Below are positions 9,032 through 17,767 of a DNA stretch of 64,000 bases, in pieces. Each line of letters starts with the position of its first letter. Within the stretch, counting starts at the first letter, position 1. Origin of the DNA: Tenacibaculum sp. 1_MG-2023 (lineage in GTDB: Bacteria > Bacteroidota > Bacteroidia > Flavobacteriales > Flavobacteriaceae); assembly GCF_030547425.1 (NCBI RefSeq), contig NZ_JAUORH010000015.1, positions 1-64,000 on the forward strand, given 5' to 3'. The translations under genes were made by a program, and so were the position numbers. Under the pieces are notes generated by a model. That model was given only the letters and a program-made list of their open reading frames with translations, was not told the origin of the DNA and did not search any database.

Positions 9032-9700
9032 TTAATTTAAGATTAAATTTATAGGAAAAGAGTAAGTTACATTAACAGGTATCCCTTTCTCTTTACCTGA
9101 TTCTAACTGAGGTAACTTATTGATAATCCGATTAATTTCATTGGTAATAACTTTGCTAGGTTTTGAACTAACTACTTGAATATTTTTAGGTTTACCATAC
9201 ACATCTATAGTAAATTGAATTAAGACCCTACCACGTATACCTTCCTCTGAAAAGACCTCAGGGTAATAGTTTTTAGAAAAATGTTTTTGCATATTGTCTT
9301 TAAAACACTTTTTAGCTTTTTCGTTAGAGCTATTTTTACACTTAGGAAATAAAGGAACTTGTTCAACTACAGAAAATAATAGCTCTTTAGTTTGAGACTT
9401 CAAAGAAGTTTTTATAGATAAGTCGTTATTAGTAGTAACAATAGAAACCTTAGAAGGATTACTTAGGCTTGATTGATTTTTTTGTGGTGTTTTTCTTATT
9501 TTTTTTATTCTATTTCTAGCGGTTAATGCTTTTGTAGTTCTTTCTCTTGAATTTTGTTTCTTGTTAACAATCTCACATTTATTTACACTTATAATATTTA
9601 AATCAACAGCATTGTCTTCAGGAGTAGTACAAACTTCTTGAGCTTTTAAAGCAATAGTTACAAAGAGAAGAAGTATAAAAAATAGTAATGTTGTTTTCAT
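9032..9700 (-). CDS. Exported protein with one TonB C-terminal domain
   Basis: 222 residues. A signal peptide (LLLFVTIALKAQEVC) leads into the same CTTP and KCEI cysteine pattern seen in the paralogues, then a basic Ser/Lys/Arg-rich linker (about 45-95), then VVEQVPLFPKC, KKCFKDNM and one TonB_C domain (about 125-220). It lacks a retained membrane anchor, so it is not a standard energy transducer. It is the first gene of the three-paralogue array and ends two bases before the pseudogene, as in an operon produced by tandem duplication. It is more divergent than the other two: the usual LPKFxPG reads LPQLESG. The function is unknown; a periplasmic binding role is a guess. Confidence 0.78.
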   Translation of the reverse strand: MKTTLLFFILLLFVTIALKAQEVCTTPEDNAVDLNIISVNKCEIVNKKQNSRERTTKALTARNRIKKIRKTPQKNQSSLSNPSKVSIVTTNNDLSIKTSLKSQTKELLFSVVEQVPLFPKCKNSSNEKAKKCFKDNMQKHFSKNYYPEVFSEEGIRGRVLIQFTIDVYGKPKNIQVVSSKPSKVITNEINRIINKLPQLESGKEKGIPVNVTYSFPINLILN

Positions 9701-9842
9701 AGGATTTAAGAGCTTGTTTGGTGTTGTAAAGGTTACGCTTTATTGCTCTTTTGTCCTTAAGGAATCATGATAAATCTATTAAGTAATATGTTCTTTAATG
9801 TTATGAATATTAATTAAACATTAAGTAGGCTTTTGAATAAAA

Positions 9843-9875
9843 ATAAAGCCTTCATAATTATTACGAAGGCTTTAT
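9843..9875 (-). terminator. Intrinsic terminator after the cyclophilin-FKBP gene
   Basis: An 11-base-pair perfect stem (9843-9853 with 9865-9875) with an AAGCCTTC/GAAGGCTT core and an 11-base loop. It lies just past the minus-strand gene ending at 9901. Confidence 0.75.
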
Positions 9876-9900
9876 CAATACTGAAATATTTTATGTATTA

Positions 9901-10830
9901 TTATTTCACATTCATTAATTCAACATCAAAGATTAAGGTTGCATCTGGAGGAATTACACCGCCAGCACCTTGTGCTCCATATGCTAAGTCAGAAGGAATT
10001 ACCAAACGAGCTTTGTCTCCAACTTTTAATAACTGAATACCTTCATCCCAACCAGGAATTACTTGACCAACTCCAATTGCAAAATCGATAGGTTGCTTGC
10101 GTTTGTAAGAAGAATCAAACACAGTTCCGTCTAATAATTGTCCCTTGTAATGTACAGAAACCGTAGCTCCTTTCGTAGCTTGTTTCCCATCTCCGTTTTG
10201 TAAAACCTTATAACGTAATCCGCTTGCAGTTTCATCGTATCCAGCAGCTACTTCATCTAATAATTCTTTTTGTTTAGCTTTTGCTTCAGCTTCACGTTTT
10301 TCACGAGCTCCTTCAAAAGATCTAAAAGCTTCTACTGCATTAAAAGATTCAGCGGTATCACCAACACGAATAATTTCTACATCCATAGTGTCGTCTTGTG
10401 CAATAGCATCAACAACATCTTGACCTTCAATAACACTACCAAAAACAGTGTGTTTTCCGTCTAACCAAGGAGTAGCAACATGGGTAATAAAAAACTGAGA
10501 ACCATTAGTTCCAGGCCCTGCATTTGCCATTGATAACTTTCCTGGAGCATCGTGCTTTAATTCAGGGTGAATTTCATCATCAAATTTATAACCAGGATTT
10601 CCTGTTCCTGTTCCTTGTGGGCAACCACCTTGAACCATAAAATCAGCAATTACACGGTGGAATTTTAATCCATTGTAATAAGGAGTTCCTTGTGGTTTTG
10701 CTGAGTTTTCTAAATTTCCTTCTGCTAAAGCAACAAAGTTACCTACAGTTCCAGGAGTCTTTTCGTATTCTAAGTTTACTAAAATATCACCTTTTGGAGT
10801 GGTGAACTTTGCATAAATTCCGTTATCCAT
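9901..10830 (-). CDS. Dual-family immunophilin: cyclophilin-FKBP fusion prolyl isomerase
   Basis: 309 residues carrying two unrelated peptidyl-prolyl isomerase folds. Residues 1-160 are cyclophilin type, with [15 protein letters not shown] and GSQFFIT active-site motifs. A charged helical linker rich in Ala/Lys/Glu follows (about 165-200). Residues 205-309 are FKBP type, with [26 protein letters not shown] and [13 protein letters not shown]. Fusions in this order have been described in Flavobacterium, while the reverse order occurs in some protozoa. No signal peptide is visible, so the enzyme should be a cytoplasmic folding catalyst. It is flanked by its own terminator and stands alone. Both sets of core residues look intact, so both domains are probably active. 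Confidence 0.93.
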   Translation of the reverse strand: MDNGIYAKFTTPKGDILVNLEYEKTPGTVGNFVALAEGNLENSAKPQGTPYYNGLKFHRVIADFMVQGGCPQGTGTGNPGYKFDDEIHPELKHDAPGKLSMANAGPGTNGSQFFITHVATPWLDGKHTVFGSVIEGQDVVDAIAQDDTMDVEIIRVGDTAESFNAVEAFRSFEGAREKREAEAKAKQKELLDEVAAGYDETASGLRYKVLQNGDGKQATKGATVSVHYKGQLLDGTVFDSSYKRKQPIDFAIGVGQVIPGWDEGIQLLKVGDKARLVIPSDLAYGAQGAGGVIPPDATLIFDVELMNVK

Positions 10831-10940
10831 TTTTCTCTTGTTTATTTATATTGTGCGATTCCAATATCCAAAATATTATTAGGTAAAAGAATCTTTTTAT
10901 TAAAATAGCTAAATCATTGTTTTTCTTAGCAATGACAAAG

Positions 10941-12494
10941 TTAGTTTTTTACTGATAAAGTTGAAAGGTTAAAGCTTAAACCTATGTTAATATTGTTTGA
11001 ATTTACATTACCGAAAGGCGAATAATATCTACCTCCAGATGCAATTATAGAAACCTGATTTACTATGTCATAGCTCAATCCAAGTGTAGGGCGAATAATA
11101 ATTCCTTCGTCAGTATCTACACCAGCACCTCCGCCAGCACCTGCCATAATTTCTATAAAACCACGCATTTTTTTGTTAAAAAAATATGGACTATATATAC
11201 CACCACCTACTAATCCGTGAGCATAACCACCTGAGCGACCATCATATGCAAAACCTGCTTCACCAGCAATATATAACCAATGATTTAAGTCATAGTTAAC
11301 TTTAAAACCAATTAACTGTAAGTCTATTTCAGTAGCGTTGTAAACATCATCTGTTTTAGCAACATTAAAATAGCTTTGATTTTGAATTTCAAAACGTAAA
11401 CCTTGTGTACTATAAGTACTATTTTCTTCGGAAGACGTTCCGCCATTTAATCCGAAGTATTTTAAACCAAACCCGAAAGTATACGCTTCTAAATCGCCTG
11501 CAATAGCACGATAATACCCGCCATGACCACTGATAGCGATGTTTTTAAATAGTTTTAAATCGATTCCAGCAGAAGGATACATCATCAATCCACCTTCAGG
11601 AGCCACACGACCGCCAGCAGCACCAATACCTAATTTCCCAAAAATATTAATATATTTTGATTGGTATGGGTGATACCCAGCACCAACAAATAAATCCATA
11701 AAACCAGCACGTAACCCTCTATAAATAGCATCGGTATGTGCAAATAAGAAGGTGTTTTCGTTTAAATATTTCTGATACTCAAAACCAATAACATATAGCA
11801 TTTCATTTAAGTCATCACCATTATCTTTTTTTGAATTACCGATAGGTTTAAAGAAATCAAAACGAATTTGTTGTGCATTTTTAACTACAGGTTTATTCCA
11901 GAAACTATCAGGAGACAAGTTATCTGCTACAAAATTTTGATGTGCTTTGTCATAATCGGTAAAACGTAAAATACTAGGTATTTCTACAAAGAAAGAAACG
12001 GAGTTACTTTTAATTTCTCCAGATAAAAAGTTAACGTGACTGTATTGTATTCCGAAGGAATAATCATTCTTTTTATATTGTAATCCGATATTTGGATTGA
12101 TAAAACCACCATCATTTACTAAGTAACGATATCCACCACCGCCACCAAAGTGGAAGTTAGCATCTACATATAAGTTTTTATACAATTGTTTATTCACTCC
12201 TAATTCAGCACCTAACGTAAATAATCCTCCTTGGTCACCTGTTACAGCAAAATGAAATCCTGCGCCACCATACAACCAATCGTTAAATGGAATTTGATAG
12301 TGTATACCTGCTAATCCCATGGTTGATTTTAGGTTTGGAAATTTATCCGAAGGCATTTCAACAGGTATAAAATTCAAACGAACTTTATTGTGTAACTCTT
12401 TTCCTTGTAAATTAGACAAGTTCTCTTGACCGTAAGTTAGAAAAGAGAAAATAAAAAATAGAAAAGAGAATATGTAGTGCTTCTTAAAATTCAC
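10941..12494 (-). CDS. Putative outer-membrane protein made of three related glycine-rich modules
   Basis: 517 residues with a signal peptide ending near SFLTYGQEN. The mature part is rich in alternating hydrophobic/polar strands and Gly. I see three modules of about 100 residues (about 60-170, 230-348 and 390-512). Each has strand segments, a Gly-run turn (FGGGGGYR, GIGAAGG, AGAGGGAG), a P-x-xGL strand, then a short strand ending in an FGL- or IGLSF-like segment. This suggests internal triplication of a beta-barrel unit. No named family was recognised. The start codon overlaps the end of prfC by 11 bases, so translation may be coupled to prfC. A membrane location is inferred from the signal peptide and strand pattern. 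Confidence 0.72.
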   Translation of the reverse strand: MNFKKHYIFSFLFFIFSFLTYGQENLSNLQGKELHNKVRLNFIPVEMPSDKFPNLKSTMGLAGIHYQIPFNDWLYGGAGFHFAVTGDQGGLFTLGAELGVNKQLYKNLYVDANFHFGGGGGYRYLVNDGGFINPNIGLQYKKNDYSFGIQYSHVNFLSGEIKSNSVSFFVEIPSILRFTDYDKAHQNFVADNLSPDSFWNKPVVKNAQQIRFDFFKPIGNSKKDNGDDLNEMLYVIGFEYQKYLNENTFLFAHTDAIYRGLRAGFMDLFVGAGYHPYQSKYINIFGKLGIGAAGGRVAPEGGLMMYPSAGIDLKLFKNIAISGHGGYYRAIAGDLEAYTFGFGLKYFGLNGGTSSEENSTYSTQGLRFEIQNQSYFNVAKTDDVYNATEIDLQLIGFKVNYDLNHWLYIAGEAGFAYDGRSGGYAHGLVGGGIYSPYFFNKKMRGFIEIMAGAGGGAGVDTDEGIIIRPTLGLSYDIVNQVSIIASGGRYYSPFGNVNSNNINIGLSFNLSTLSVKN

Positions 12495-14070
12495 TAGTGA
12501 AATGTAATTTTACAGTTGGATATTTACTTTGTGTCATTTGTATGGTAAATGAAGAGTCGGCTAAAAACACTAGCTGACCTTGTTTGTCTTTAGCTAAATA
12601 ACGTTGTTTTACACGTTTAAACTCTTTGAATTCTTCATTTTTAGTGTCTTCTGGTTCAACCCAACAAGCTTTATGTACAGCAATATTTTCATACGAACAC
12701 TTAGCTCCGTATTCATGCTCTAAACGATATTGAATTACTTCGTATTGAAGTGCTCCCACGGTTCCTACAATTCTACGCCCGTTCATTTCCATCGTAAATA
12801 ATTGCGCAACACCCTCATCCATTAATTGATCTAAACCTTTATATAATTGTTTTGCCTTCATTGGGTCGGCATTGTTTACATAACGGAAATGCTCTGGAGA
12901 GAAACTAGGAATCCCTTTAAAGTTTAACTGTTCTCCTTCAGTTAAGGTGTCTCCAATTTTAAAGTTTCCTGTATCATGTAATCCTACAATATCACCAGGG
13001 AAAGATTCATCTACGATTTCTTTCTTTTCAGCAAAAAAGGCATTCGGGCTGGAAAATTTTACTTTTTTACTGTTACGAACGTGTAGGTAAGGGGTATTTC
13101 TTTTAAAAGTACCTGATACAATCTTCACGAAAGCCAAACGGTCACGGTGTTTAGGGTCCATGTTTGCATGAATTTTAAATACAAACCCTGTAAGTTTTTC
13201 TTCTTTAGAGTCTACTAAACGCTCTTCTGCTTGTTTTGGCTGCGGATTTGGAGCAATATCAATAAAGCAATCTAGTAATTCTTTTACTCCAAAATTATTT
13301 AAAGCTGAACCAAATAAAACAGGCTGTAGCGAACCGCTCAGGTAGTCATTTTGATTAAAATTAGGATATACCTCATTTACCAACTCTAATTCTTCACGAA
13401 GAGTGTTTGCAGCATCTTCACCAACGATTTTATCTAATTCAGGGTTATCGATGTCATCAAATTCCACCCCTTCAGAAATAGTTTGTTTATTATCTCCAGA
13501 GAAGATATTTAATTTCTTTCCCCAAATATTATAGATTCCTTTAAAATCGTATCCCATTCCAATAGGGAAACTTAAAGGAGTTACTTTTAAACCTAGTTTT
13601 TGCTCAACTTCATCTAATAAATCAAAAGCGTCTTTACCTTCACGGTCTAACTTGTTAATGAAAACAATCATCGGAATTTTACGCATGCGACAAACCTCTA
13701 CTAACTTTTCGGTTTGTTCCTCAACCCCTTTTGCAACATCAATAACCACAATAACACTATCTACTGCAGTTAAGGTTCTAAATGTATCTTCCGCAAAATC
13801 CTTGTGACCAGGTGTATCAAGAATATTTATCTTCTTGTCTTTATAAATAAAAGCTAATACAGAAGTAGCAACAGAGATACCACGCTGGCGCTCAATTTCC
13901 ATAAAATCGGAAGTCGCTCCTTTTTTAATTTTATTATTTTTAACCGCACCGGCTTCTTGAATAGCCCCACCAAAAAGTAATAATTTTTCAGTTAAGGTAG
14001 TTTTACCAGCATCAGGGTGTGATATAATTCCGAATGTACGTCTCTTCTGTATTTCCTCTAAAAAACTCAT
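12484..14070 (-). CDS. prfC: Peptide chain release factor 3
   Basis: 528 residues, the usual length. This translational GTPase recycles release factors 1 and 2 from the ribosome after termination. GTPase motifs are clear: G1 SHPDAGKTTLTEKL (residues 17-30), switch I with KKGATSDFMEIERQRGISV, G3 DTPGHKDF, and G4 NKLDREG. The domain II and C-terminal RF3 regions are also present, for example MKAKQLYKGLDQLMDEGVAQ and GALQYEVIQYRL. A -7 promoter box lies 29 bases upstream. The downstream outer-membrane protein gene overlaps its last 11 bases. Confidence 0.97.
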   Translation of the reverse strand: MSFLEEIQKRRTFGIISHPDAGKTTLTEKLLLFGGAIQEAGAVKNNKIKKGATSDFMEIERQRGISVATSVLAFIYKDKKINILDTPGHKDFAEDTFRTLTAVDSVIVVIDVAKGVEEQTEKLVEVCRMRKIPMIVFINKLDREGKDAFDLLDEVEQKLGLKVTPLSFPIGMGYDFKGIYNIWGKKLNIFSGDNKQTISEGVEFDDIDNPELDKIVGEDAANTLREELELVNEVYPNFNQNDYLSGSLQPVLFGSALNNFGVKELLDCFIDIAPNPQPKQAEERLVDSKEEKLTGFVFKIHANMDPKHRDRLAFVKIVSGTFKRNTPYLHVRNSKKVKFSSPNAFFAEKKEIVDESFPGDIVGLHDTGNFKIGDTLTEGEQLNFKGIPSFSPEHFRYVNNADPMKAKQLYKGLDQLMDEGVAQLFTMEMNGRRIVGTVGALQYEVIQYRLEHEYGAKCSYENIAVHKACWVEPEDTKNEEFKEFKRVKQRYLAKDKQGQLVFLADSSFTIQMTQSKYPTVKLHFTSEF

Positions 14071-14098
14071 CTATAAATTTTAAGGTTGCAAAGATACA

Positions 14099-14106
14099 TT
14101 TTAAAG
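14099..14106 (-). promoter_or_regulatory. Bacteroidota -7 box for prfC
   Basis: TATCTTTG on the minus strand, matching TAnnTTTG and ending 28 bases before the prfC ATG. The -33 TTG element is not clear. Confidence 0.55.
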
Positions 14107-14165
14107 CGAACTGTTCAAAAGAAGCTTTATACAGATATGTTTTTTAATTTGAAAAGGAAAATAAG

Positions 14166-15569
14166 CTATAATTTTATAGGAGAGTTTATCAAACTTTTCC
14201 AGTTTTCAATTACTTCGATTGGGTGATTCATTTCGTTATCTAAATTACGTCTTTTTTGTTCTTTATATGAAGGTACTTCTTGTTTAACAAATTGGTCAAA
14301 TTTAGGATTATTACCATGCTTATCATCTTGTCCAATTTCCCAAACCTTGTTTGTTGCTACACCATTATCCTTTATCCTACAGTAATAAGTTCTATCAGTA
14401 ACTAAAGTTTGTCCAATAACATAAGCACGTTCAGTCATGTATTTTTCAGCTTTTACAGCATTATCACTTGCTTTCATTATGGAATCATATGTTTTTTTTG
14501 CATGTTTTATAAAGCTTTCAGCTGTTTTTGCAAGTGTCCCTGATTTGGGTTTTCCATAGCTAGATTCGTTAGGGTTTTTCCATTCTTCTTTTGCATTTTT
14601 ATTCATAGGGTCAACATTAGCCATTTCTTGATAAATACTTAATTGAAGAGTTGCGCCTAACATAAAAACTGTAAAACCAGCACTTGCTTTATCTTTTTGT
14701 TGAAGTGTGCCTAGCATACCTTCGGCTCCAGAAAGAAAGGTTTGGTCATATTTTTGTAATAAATTAAATAAATGCTCACGATCTTCTTTACTCTTAAGGT
14801 CGCGTTGTTTTAGTGCAGGAACATATTCGTAGTTAATCTTTTGTATTAAATTAGTAATAGCTCCACTAATGGAGTCTATTTTACTTTTTTGTATTTCTTG
14901 TTTAACTACTTTAGTTATTTGAGCATAAACCTCATCAAAATACTCAGGAATTTCAGGAGGGAAAATAGCCTCGATAATTGCGTTGGCAATTGCGCCGCCT
15001 ACAGCACTAAGCATTCCAGAAGCAATTCCTTTACCCATAAAAACAGCTACACTTTTAACATTAAGCTTTAATGATAATGAATCTAAATTTGAGTGGAGTT
15101 TGGGAGGTAATGTAAAAGAGGAATCTTGTAAAACAAGGTTATATTCATTATCAAGACTAATGTTTTTTAATAAAAAATATAGAGATGTTTTATTTGTTGT
15201 TAATTCATATACAATAGTTCGTTTAGGTAAATTATGAAACTTTTCTAATAAAAAAGTGATTCGATCATTTATAATTACTTCGTTAAGTAATAAGGGATAC
15301 TCGTTAAGTATATTTTTTTTAAGACAATTTATATTAACATCTAGTTCTGTAGGAATATTTGGAACCTCTTCAGGTTGAGCTACTTTAATTTCTGCCTTCA
15401 ACTTATTATTTTCAATAGAAATAGGAGGTGCTCCAGGTAACTTTTTTTGAAGGATGGTGTTAGTTTTTAATTCGAAATATTCCTTATTTGTTTCAGGTTT
15501 TAAATTGCCATATACTAATAAAATATCAGGGTTAATAGTACTCAGTTTTTTTTGAGTTAATTGAATCAT
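14166..15569 (-). CDS. Uncharacterised protein with a Cry delta-endotoxin domain I-like helical bundle
   Basis: 467 residues, no signal peptide. Residues 1-170 look mainly beta-stranded and match nothing I know. From about 174 the pattern resembles the pore-forming N-terminal domain of three-domain Cry toxins. There is a Gly/Ala-rich hydrophobic helix (MGKGIASGMLSAVGGAI, 178-194), then AIFPPEIPEYFDEVYAQI in the place of the Cry W-P...W-x-x-F-x-x-Q-V segment. Long amphipathic helices follow (about 215-290), then a central hydrophobic helix FMLGATLQLSIYQEM (302-316), which resembles the Cry Y-A-Q-A-A-N-L-H-L helix. The usual Cry receptor-binding domains II and III are absent; about 80 polar residues follow. 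The gene stands alone between prfC and idi. A pore-forming toxin is inferred from pattern only; an unrelated helical protein is possible. Confidence 0.6.
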   Translation of the reverse strand: MIQLTQKKLSTINPDILLVYGNLKPETNKEYFELKTNTILQKKLPGAPPISIENNKLKAEIKVAQPEEVPNIPTELDVNINCLKKNILNEYPLLLNEVIINDRITFLLEKFHNLPKRTIVYELTTNKTSLYFLLKNISLDNEYNLVLQDSSFTLPPKLHSNLDSLSLKLNVKSVAVFMGKGIASGMLSAVGGAIANAIIEAIFPPEIPEYFDEVYAQITKVVKQEIQKSKIDSISGAITNLIQKINYEYVPALKQRDLKSKEDREHLFNLLQKYDQTFLSGAEGMLGTLQQKDKASAGFTVFMLGATLQLSIYQEMANVDPMNKNAKEEWKNPNESSYGKPKSGTLAKTAESFIKHAKKTYDSIMKASDNAVKAEKYMTERAYVIGQTLVTDRTYYCRIKDNGVATNKVWEIGQDDKHGNNPKFDQFVKQEVPSYKEQKRRNLDNEMNHPIEVIENWKSLINSPIKL

Positions 15570-15740
15570 AATTACTAGAGTTTAATTGTTTGTATAAATT
15601 ATATGAACTTAAAATAATCTTAGCATTACTAAATTATAAAAGTTAAAGTAAAGAAGAATGGTTTTATCGTGGGAATGACCTTTTTAAGGTATAAACGTTA
15701 TCTTTTTACTCATAACTAAAGTATAATAAACTGATTTTCG

Positions 15741-15748
15741 TAAGTTTG
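15741..15748 (+). promoter_or_regulatory. Bacteroidota -7 box for the idi operon
   Basis: TAAGTTTG, matching TAnnTTTG, 19 bases before the idi ATG. The upstream gap (15570-15767) otherwise holds nothing recognisable. Confidence 0.55.
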
Positions 15749-15767
15749 CTTTTCGTAAATTTTCTAG

Positions 15768-16289
15768 ATGAAAGAACAAGTAATTTTAGTTGATCAGCAA
15801 GACAATCCGATAGGATTAATGGAAAAAATAGAGGCACATGAAAAAGCCTTGTTGCACAGAGCGTTTTCGGTATTCGTTTTTAATGATAAAAATGAATTGA
15901 TGTTACAGCAACGTGCTGCTGAAAAATACCATTCTCCTTTGTTATGGACAAATACTTGTTGTTCACACCAGAGAGATGGAGAGTCGAATATTGAGGCTGG
16001 GAAACGTAGATTACAAGAAGAAATGGGGTTTTCATGTGAGTTAGAAGAAGTGTTCTCTTTTATTTATAAAGCTCCGTTTGATAATGGCTTAACAGAGCAT
16101 GAATACGATCATGTAATGATTGGTCGATTTAACGACGAACCTATTGTAAACTCCGAAGAAGTGGCGTCATATAAATGGATGCCTTTAGTAGAGGTGAAAA
16201 ATGATATAGAAAACCACCCTGAACGATATACAGCTTGGTTTAAAATAATTTTTAAAGAATCTTACGATAAAATATCTAAGTATATTTAA
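15768..16289 (+). CDS. idi: Isopentenyl-diphosphate delta-isomerase, type I
   Basis: 173 residues, normal for the Nudix-fold type I enzyme. It interconverts isopentenyl and dimethylallyl diphosphate in isoprenoid synthesis, which supplies menaquinone side chains and undecaprenyl carrier. The active-site Cys lies in WTNTCCSHQRDGE (about 63-75). The Nudix-like RRLQEEMGF follows, then the EHEYDHV metal/acid motif. It is the first gene of a tight three-gene unit: the queD-like gene starts one base after its stop. A cytoplasmic location is expected. The assignment is firm. Confidence 0.96.
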   Translation: MKEQVILVDQQDNPIGLMEKIEAHEKALLHRAFSVFVFNDKNELMLQQRAAEKYHSPLLWTNTCCSHQRDGESNIEAGKRRLQEEMGFSCELEEVFSFIYKAPFDNGLTEHEYDHVMIGRFNDEPIVNSEEVASYKWMPLVEVKNDIENHPERYTAWFKIIFKESYDKISKYI

Positions 16290-16290
16290 T

Positions 16291-16704
16291 ATGCCTAAAG
16301 TAACAGTTCACAGAAAAGCACACTTTAACGCTGCACACAGGTTATTTAACCCTAAATGGTCTGATGAAAAAAATTATGAGGTTTTTGGTAAGTGTAGTAA
16401 CCCTAATTACCATGGTCATAATTATGAACTAATTGTTTCATTAACTGGTGAAATAGACCAAGAAACAGGATATGTATATGATTTAGGTAAGCTGAAAAAT
16501 TTAATTAAATTGAAAGTAGAAGATGTTTTAGATCATAAAAACTTAAATATTGAAGTAGAGGAGTTTAAGGATGTTAACCCTACAGTAGAAAATATATCAG
16601 TGGTGATTTATAATAAGTTACGTGTAAGTATTCCAGAAAAATTAGACTTAGAAGTTACATTATACGAAACTCCAAGAAACTACGTAACTTATAGAGGTGC
16701 ATAA
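16291..16704 (+). CDS. queD: 6-carboxytetrahydropterin synthase / 6-pyruvoyl-tetrahydropterin synthase family
   Basis: 137 residues, typical length. The zinc-binding His residues are in HFNAAHRL (about 9-16) and HGHNYEL. The catalytic Cys is in FGKCSNPNYHGHNY (about 33-46). The C-terminal ETPRNYV is also family-typical. QueD converts dihydroneopterin triphosphate to carboxytetrahydropterin for queuosine; close relatives make pyruvoyl-tetrahydropterin. No other queuosine gene is in the window, so the exact product is inferred from the commoner bacterial role. It lies between idi and manA with gaps of one and three bases, which indicates co-transcription without an obvious pathway link. Confidence 0.88.
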   Translation: MPKVTVHRKAHFNAAHRLFNPKWSDEKNYEVFGKCSNPNYHGHNYELIVSLTGEIDQETGYVYDLGKLKNLIKLKVEDVLDHKNLNIEVEEFKDVNPTVENISVVIYNKLRVSIPEKLDLEVTLYETPRNYVTYRGA

Positions 16705-16707
16705 TCT

Positions 16708-17679
16708 ATGATAAACCAATTACTACGATTTACTCCAATTTTAAAACAAAAAATTTGGGGAGGAAAAAAACTAAACGAATTACTTCATAAAAACTCAGAC
16801 GGATCCAATATTGGAGAGAGTTGGGAGATTTCTGATGTTGATGGAGATGAATCAATTGTTAGTAATGGTGATTTTGAAGGAAGAACATTACGAAGTCTTT
16901 TAGAAGAGTATAAGTACGATTTAGTAGGTGGTTATGTGTATAAAACTTTCGGTAAGCAGTTTCCACTGTTAATAAAGTTCATAGATGCTAAAGAAGTACT
17001 AAGTATTCAGGTACACCCTGATGATGATTTAGCGGGACTTCAAGAATCCTTTGGAAAAACTGAAATGTGGTACGTAATGCAAGCTGACGAAGAAGCTAGT
17101 ATTATTATTGGATTTAAAGAAAATTCAAGCAAAGAAGAGTATATACAACACCTTAATAATAAAACACTTTTAAGTATTTTAAATATTGATAAAGTGGCTA
17201 AAGGAGATGTATATTTTGTACCACCAGGTAGAGTGCATGCTATCGGAGCAGGTTTATTAATTGCCGAAATTCAACAGACATCAGATTTAACTTATCGAAT
17301 TTACGATTGGGATAGAAAAGATATTGATGGTAATTATCGAGAATTGCATACTGAAAAAGCATTGAAAGCAATTGACTTCTCAGCAGAAAGCTCTTATAAA
17401 ACAATTTATGTGAAACAAGAAAATGTAGCGAATAAAGTAGTTACATGCCATTATTTTACAACGAATATACTTCCAGTAGAAGGAAAGAAAGAAATAGATT
17501 TATCTAAAAAAGATAGCTTTATAATTTATATGTGTGTAGAAGGAGAAGTAATATTTTCTTACGAGAATCAAGAAGAAATTGTAAGAAAAGGAGAAACTAT
17601 TTTGGTGCCAGCATGTATTGATAAAGTGAAAGTTTTATCAGAAAGTCCTTCAGAGCTATTAGAAACATACATAAAATAA
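16708..17679 (+). CDS. manA: Mannose-6-phosphate isomerase, type I (class I)
   Basis: 323 residues, in the range of the short Bacteroidota/Firmicutes form. It is a zinc cupin enzyme interconverting mannose-6-phosphate and fructose-6-phosphate, feeding GDP-mannose for surface sugars or mannose catabolism. Visible motifs are KIWGGKKL near the start, SIQVHPDD (metal-binding His) and GKTEMWYV. PPGRVHAIGAGLLIAEIQQ holds a further metal ligand and the active-site region. The start follows the queD-like stop by three bases. A hairpin overlaps its stop codon. The assignment is secure. Confidence 0.95.
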   Translation: MINQLLRFTPILKQKIWGGKKLNELLHKNSDGSNIGESWEISDVDGDESIVSNGDFEGRTLRSLLEEYKYDLVGGYVYKTFGKQFPLLIKFIDAKEVLSIQVHPDDDLAGLQESFGKTEMWYVMQADEEASIIIGFKENSSKEEYIQHLNNKTLLSILNIDKVAKGDVYFVPPGRVHAIGAGLLIAEIQQTSDLTYRIYDWDRKDIDGNYRELHTEKALKAIDFSAESSYKTIYVKQENVANKVVTCHYFTTNILPVEGKKEIDLSKKDSFIIYMCVEGEVIFSYENQEEIVRKGETILVPACIDKVKVLSESPSELLETYIK

Positions 17680-17707
17680 GCTTAAGAGAAGAATCTCCTA
17701 AGCTTAT
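17676..17707 (+). terminator. Hairpin overlapping the manA stop codon
   Basis: ATAAGCTTA-A-GAGA pairs with TCTC-C-TAAGCTTAT, giving 13 pairs and one mismatch around a four-base loop. There is no T tract, so it is a weak terminator or mRNA-stabilising hairpin. Confidence 0.45.
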
Positions 17708-17767
17708 AACAAATCAAACTAACTTAACGATTGCTCAATTGATTGTAAAATCAATATTTAGAAATAA

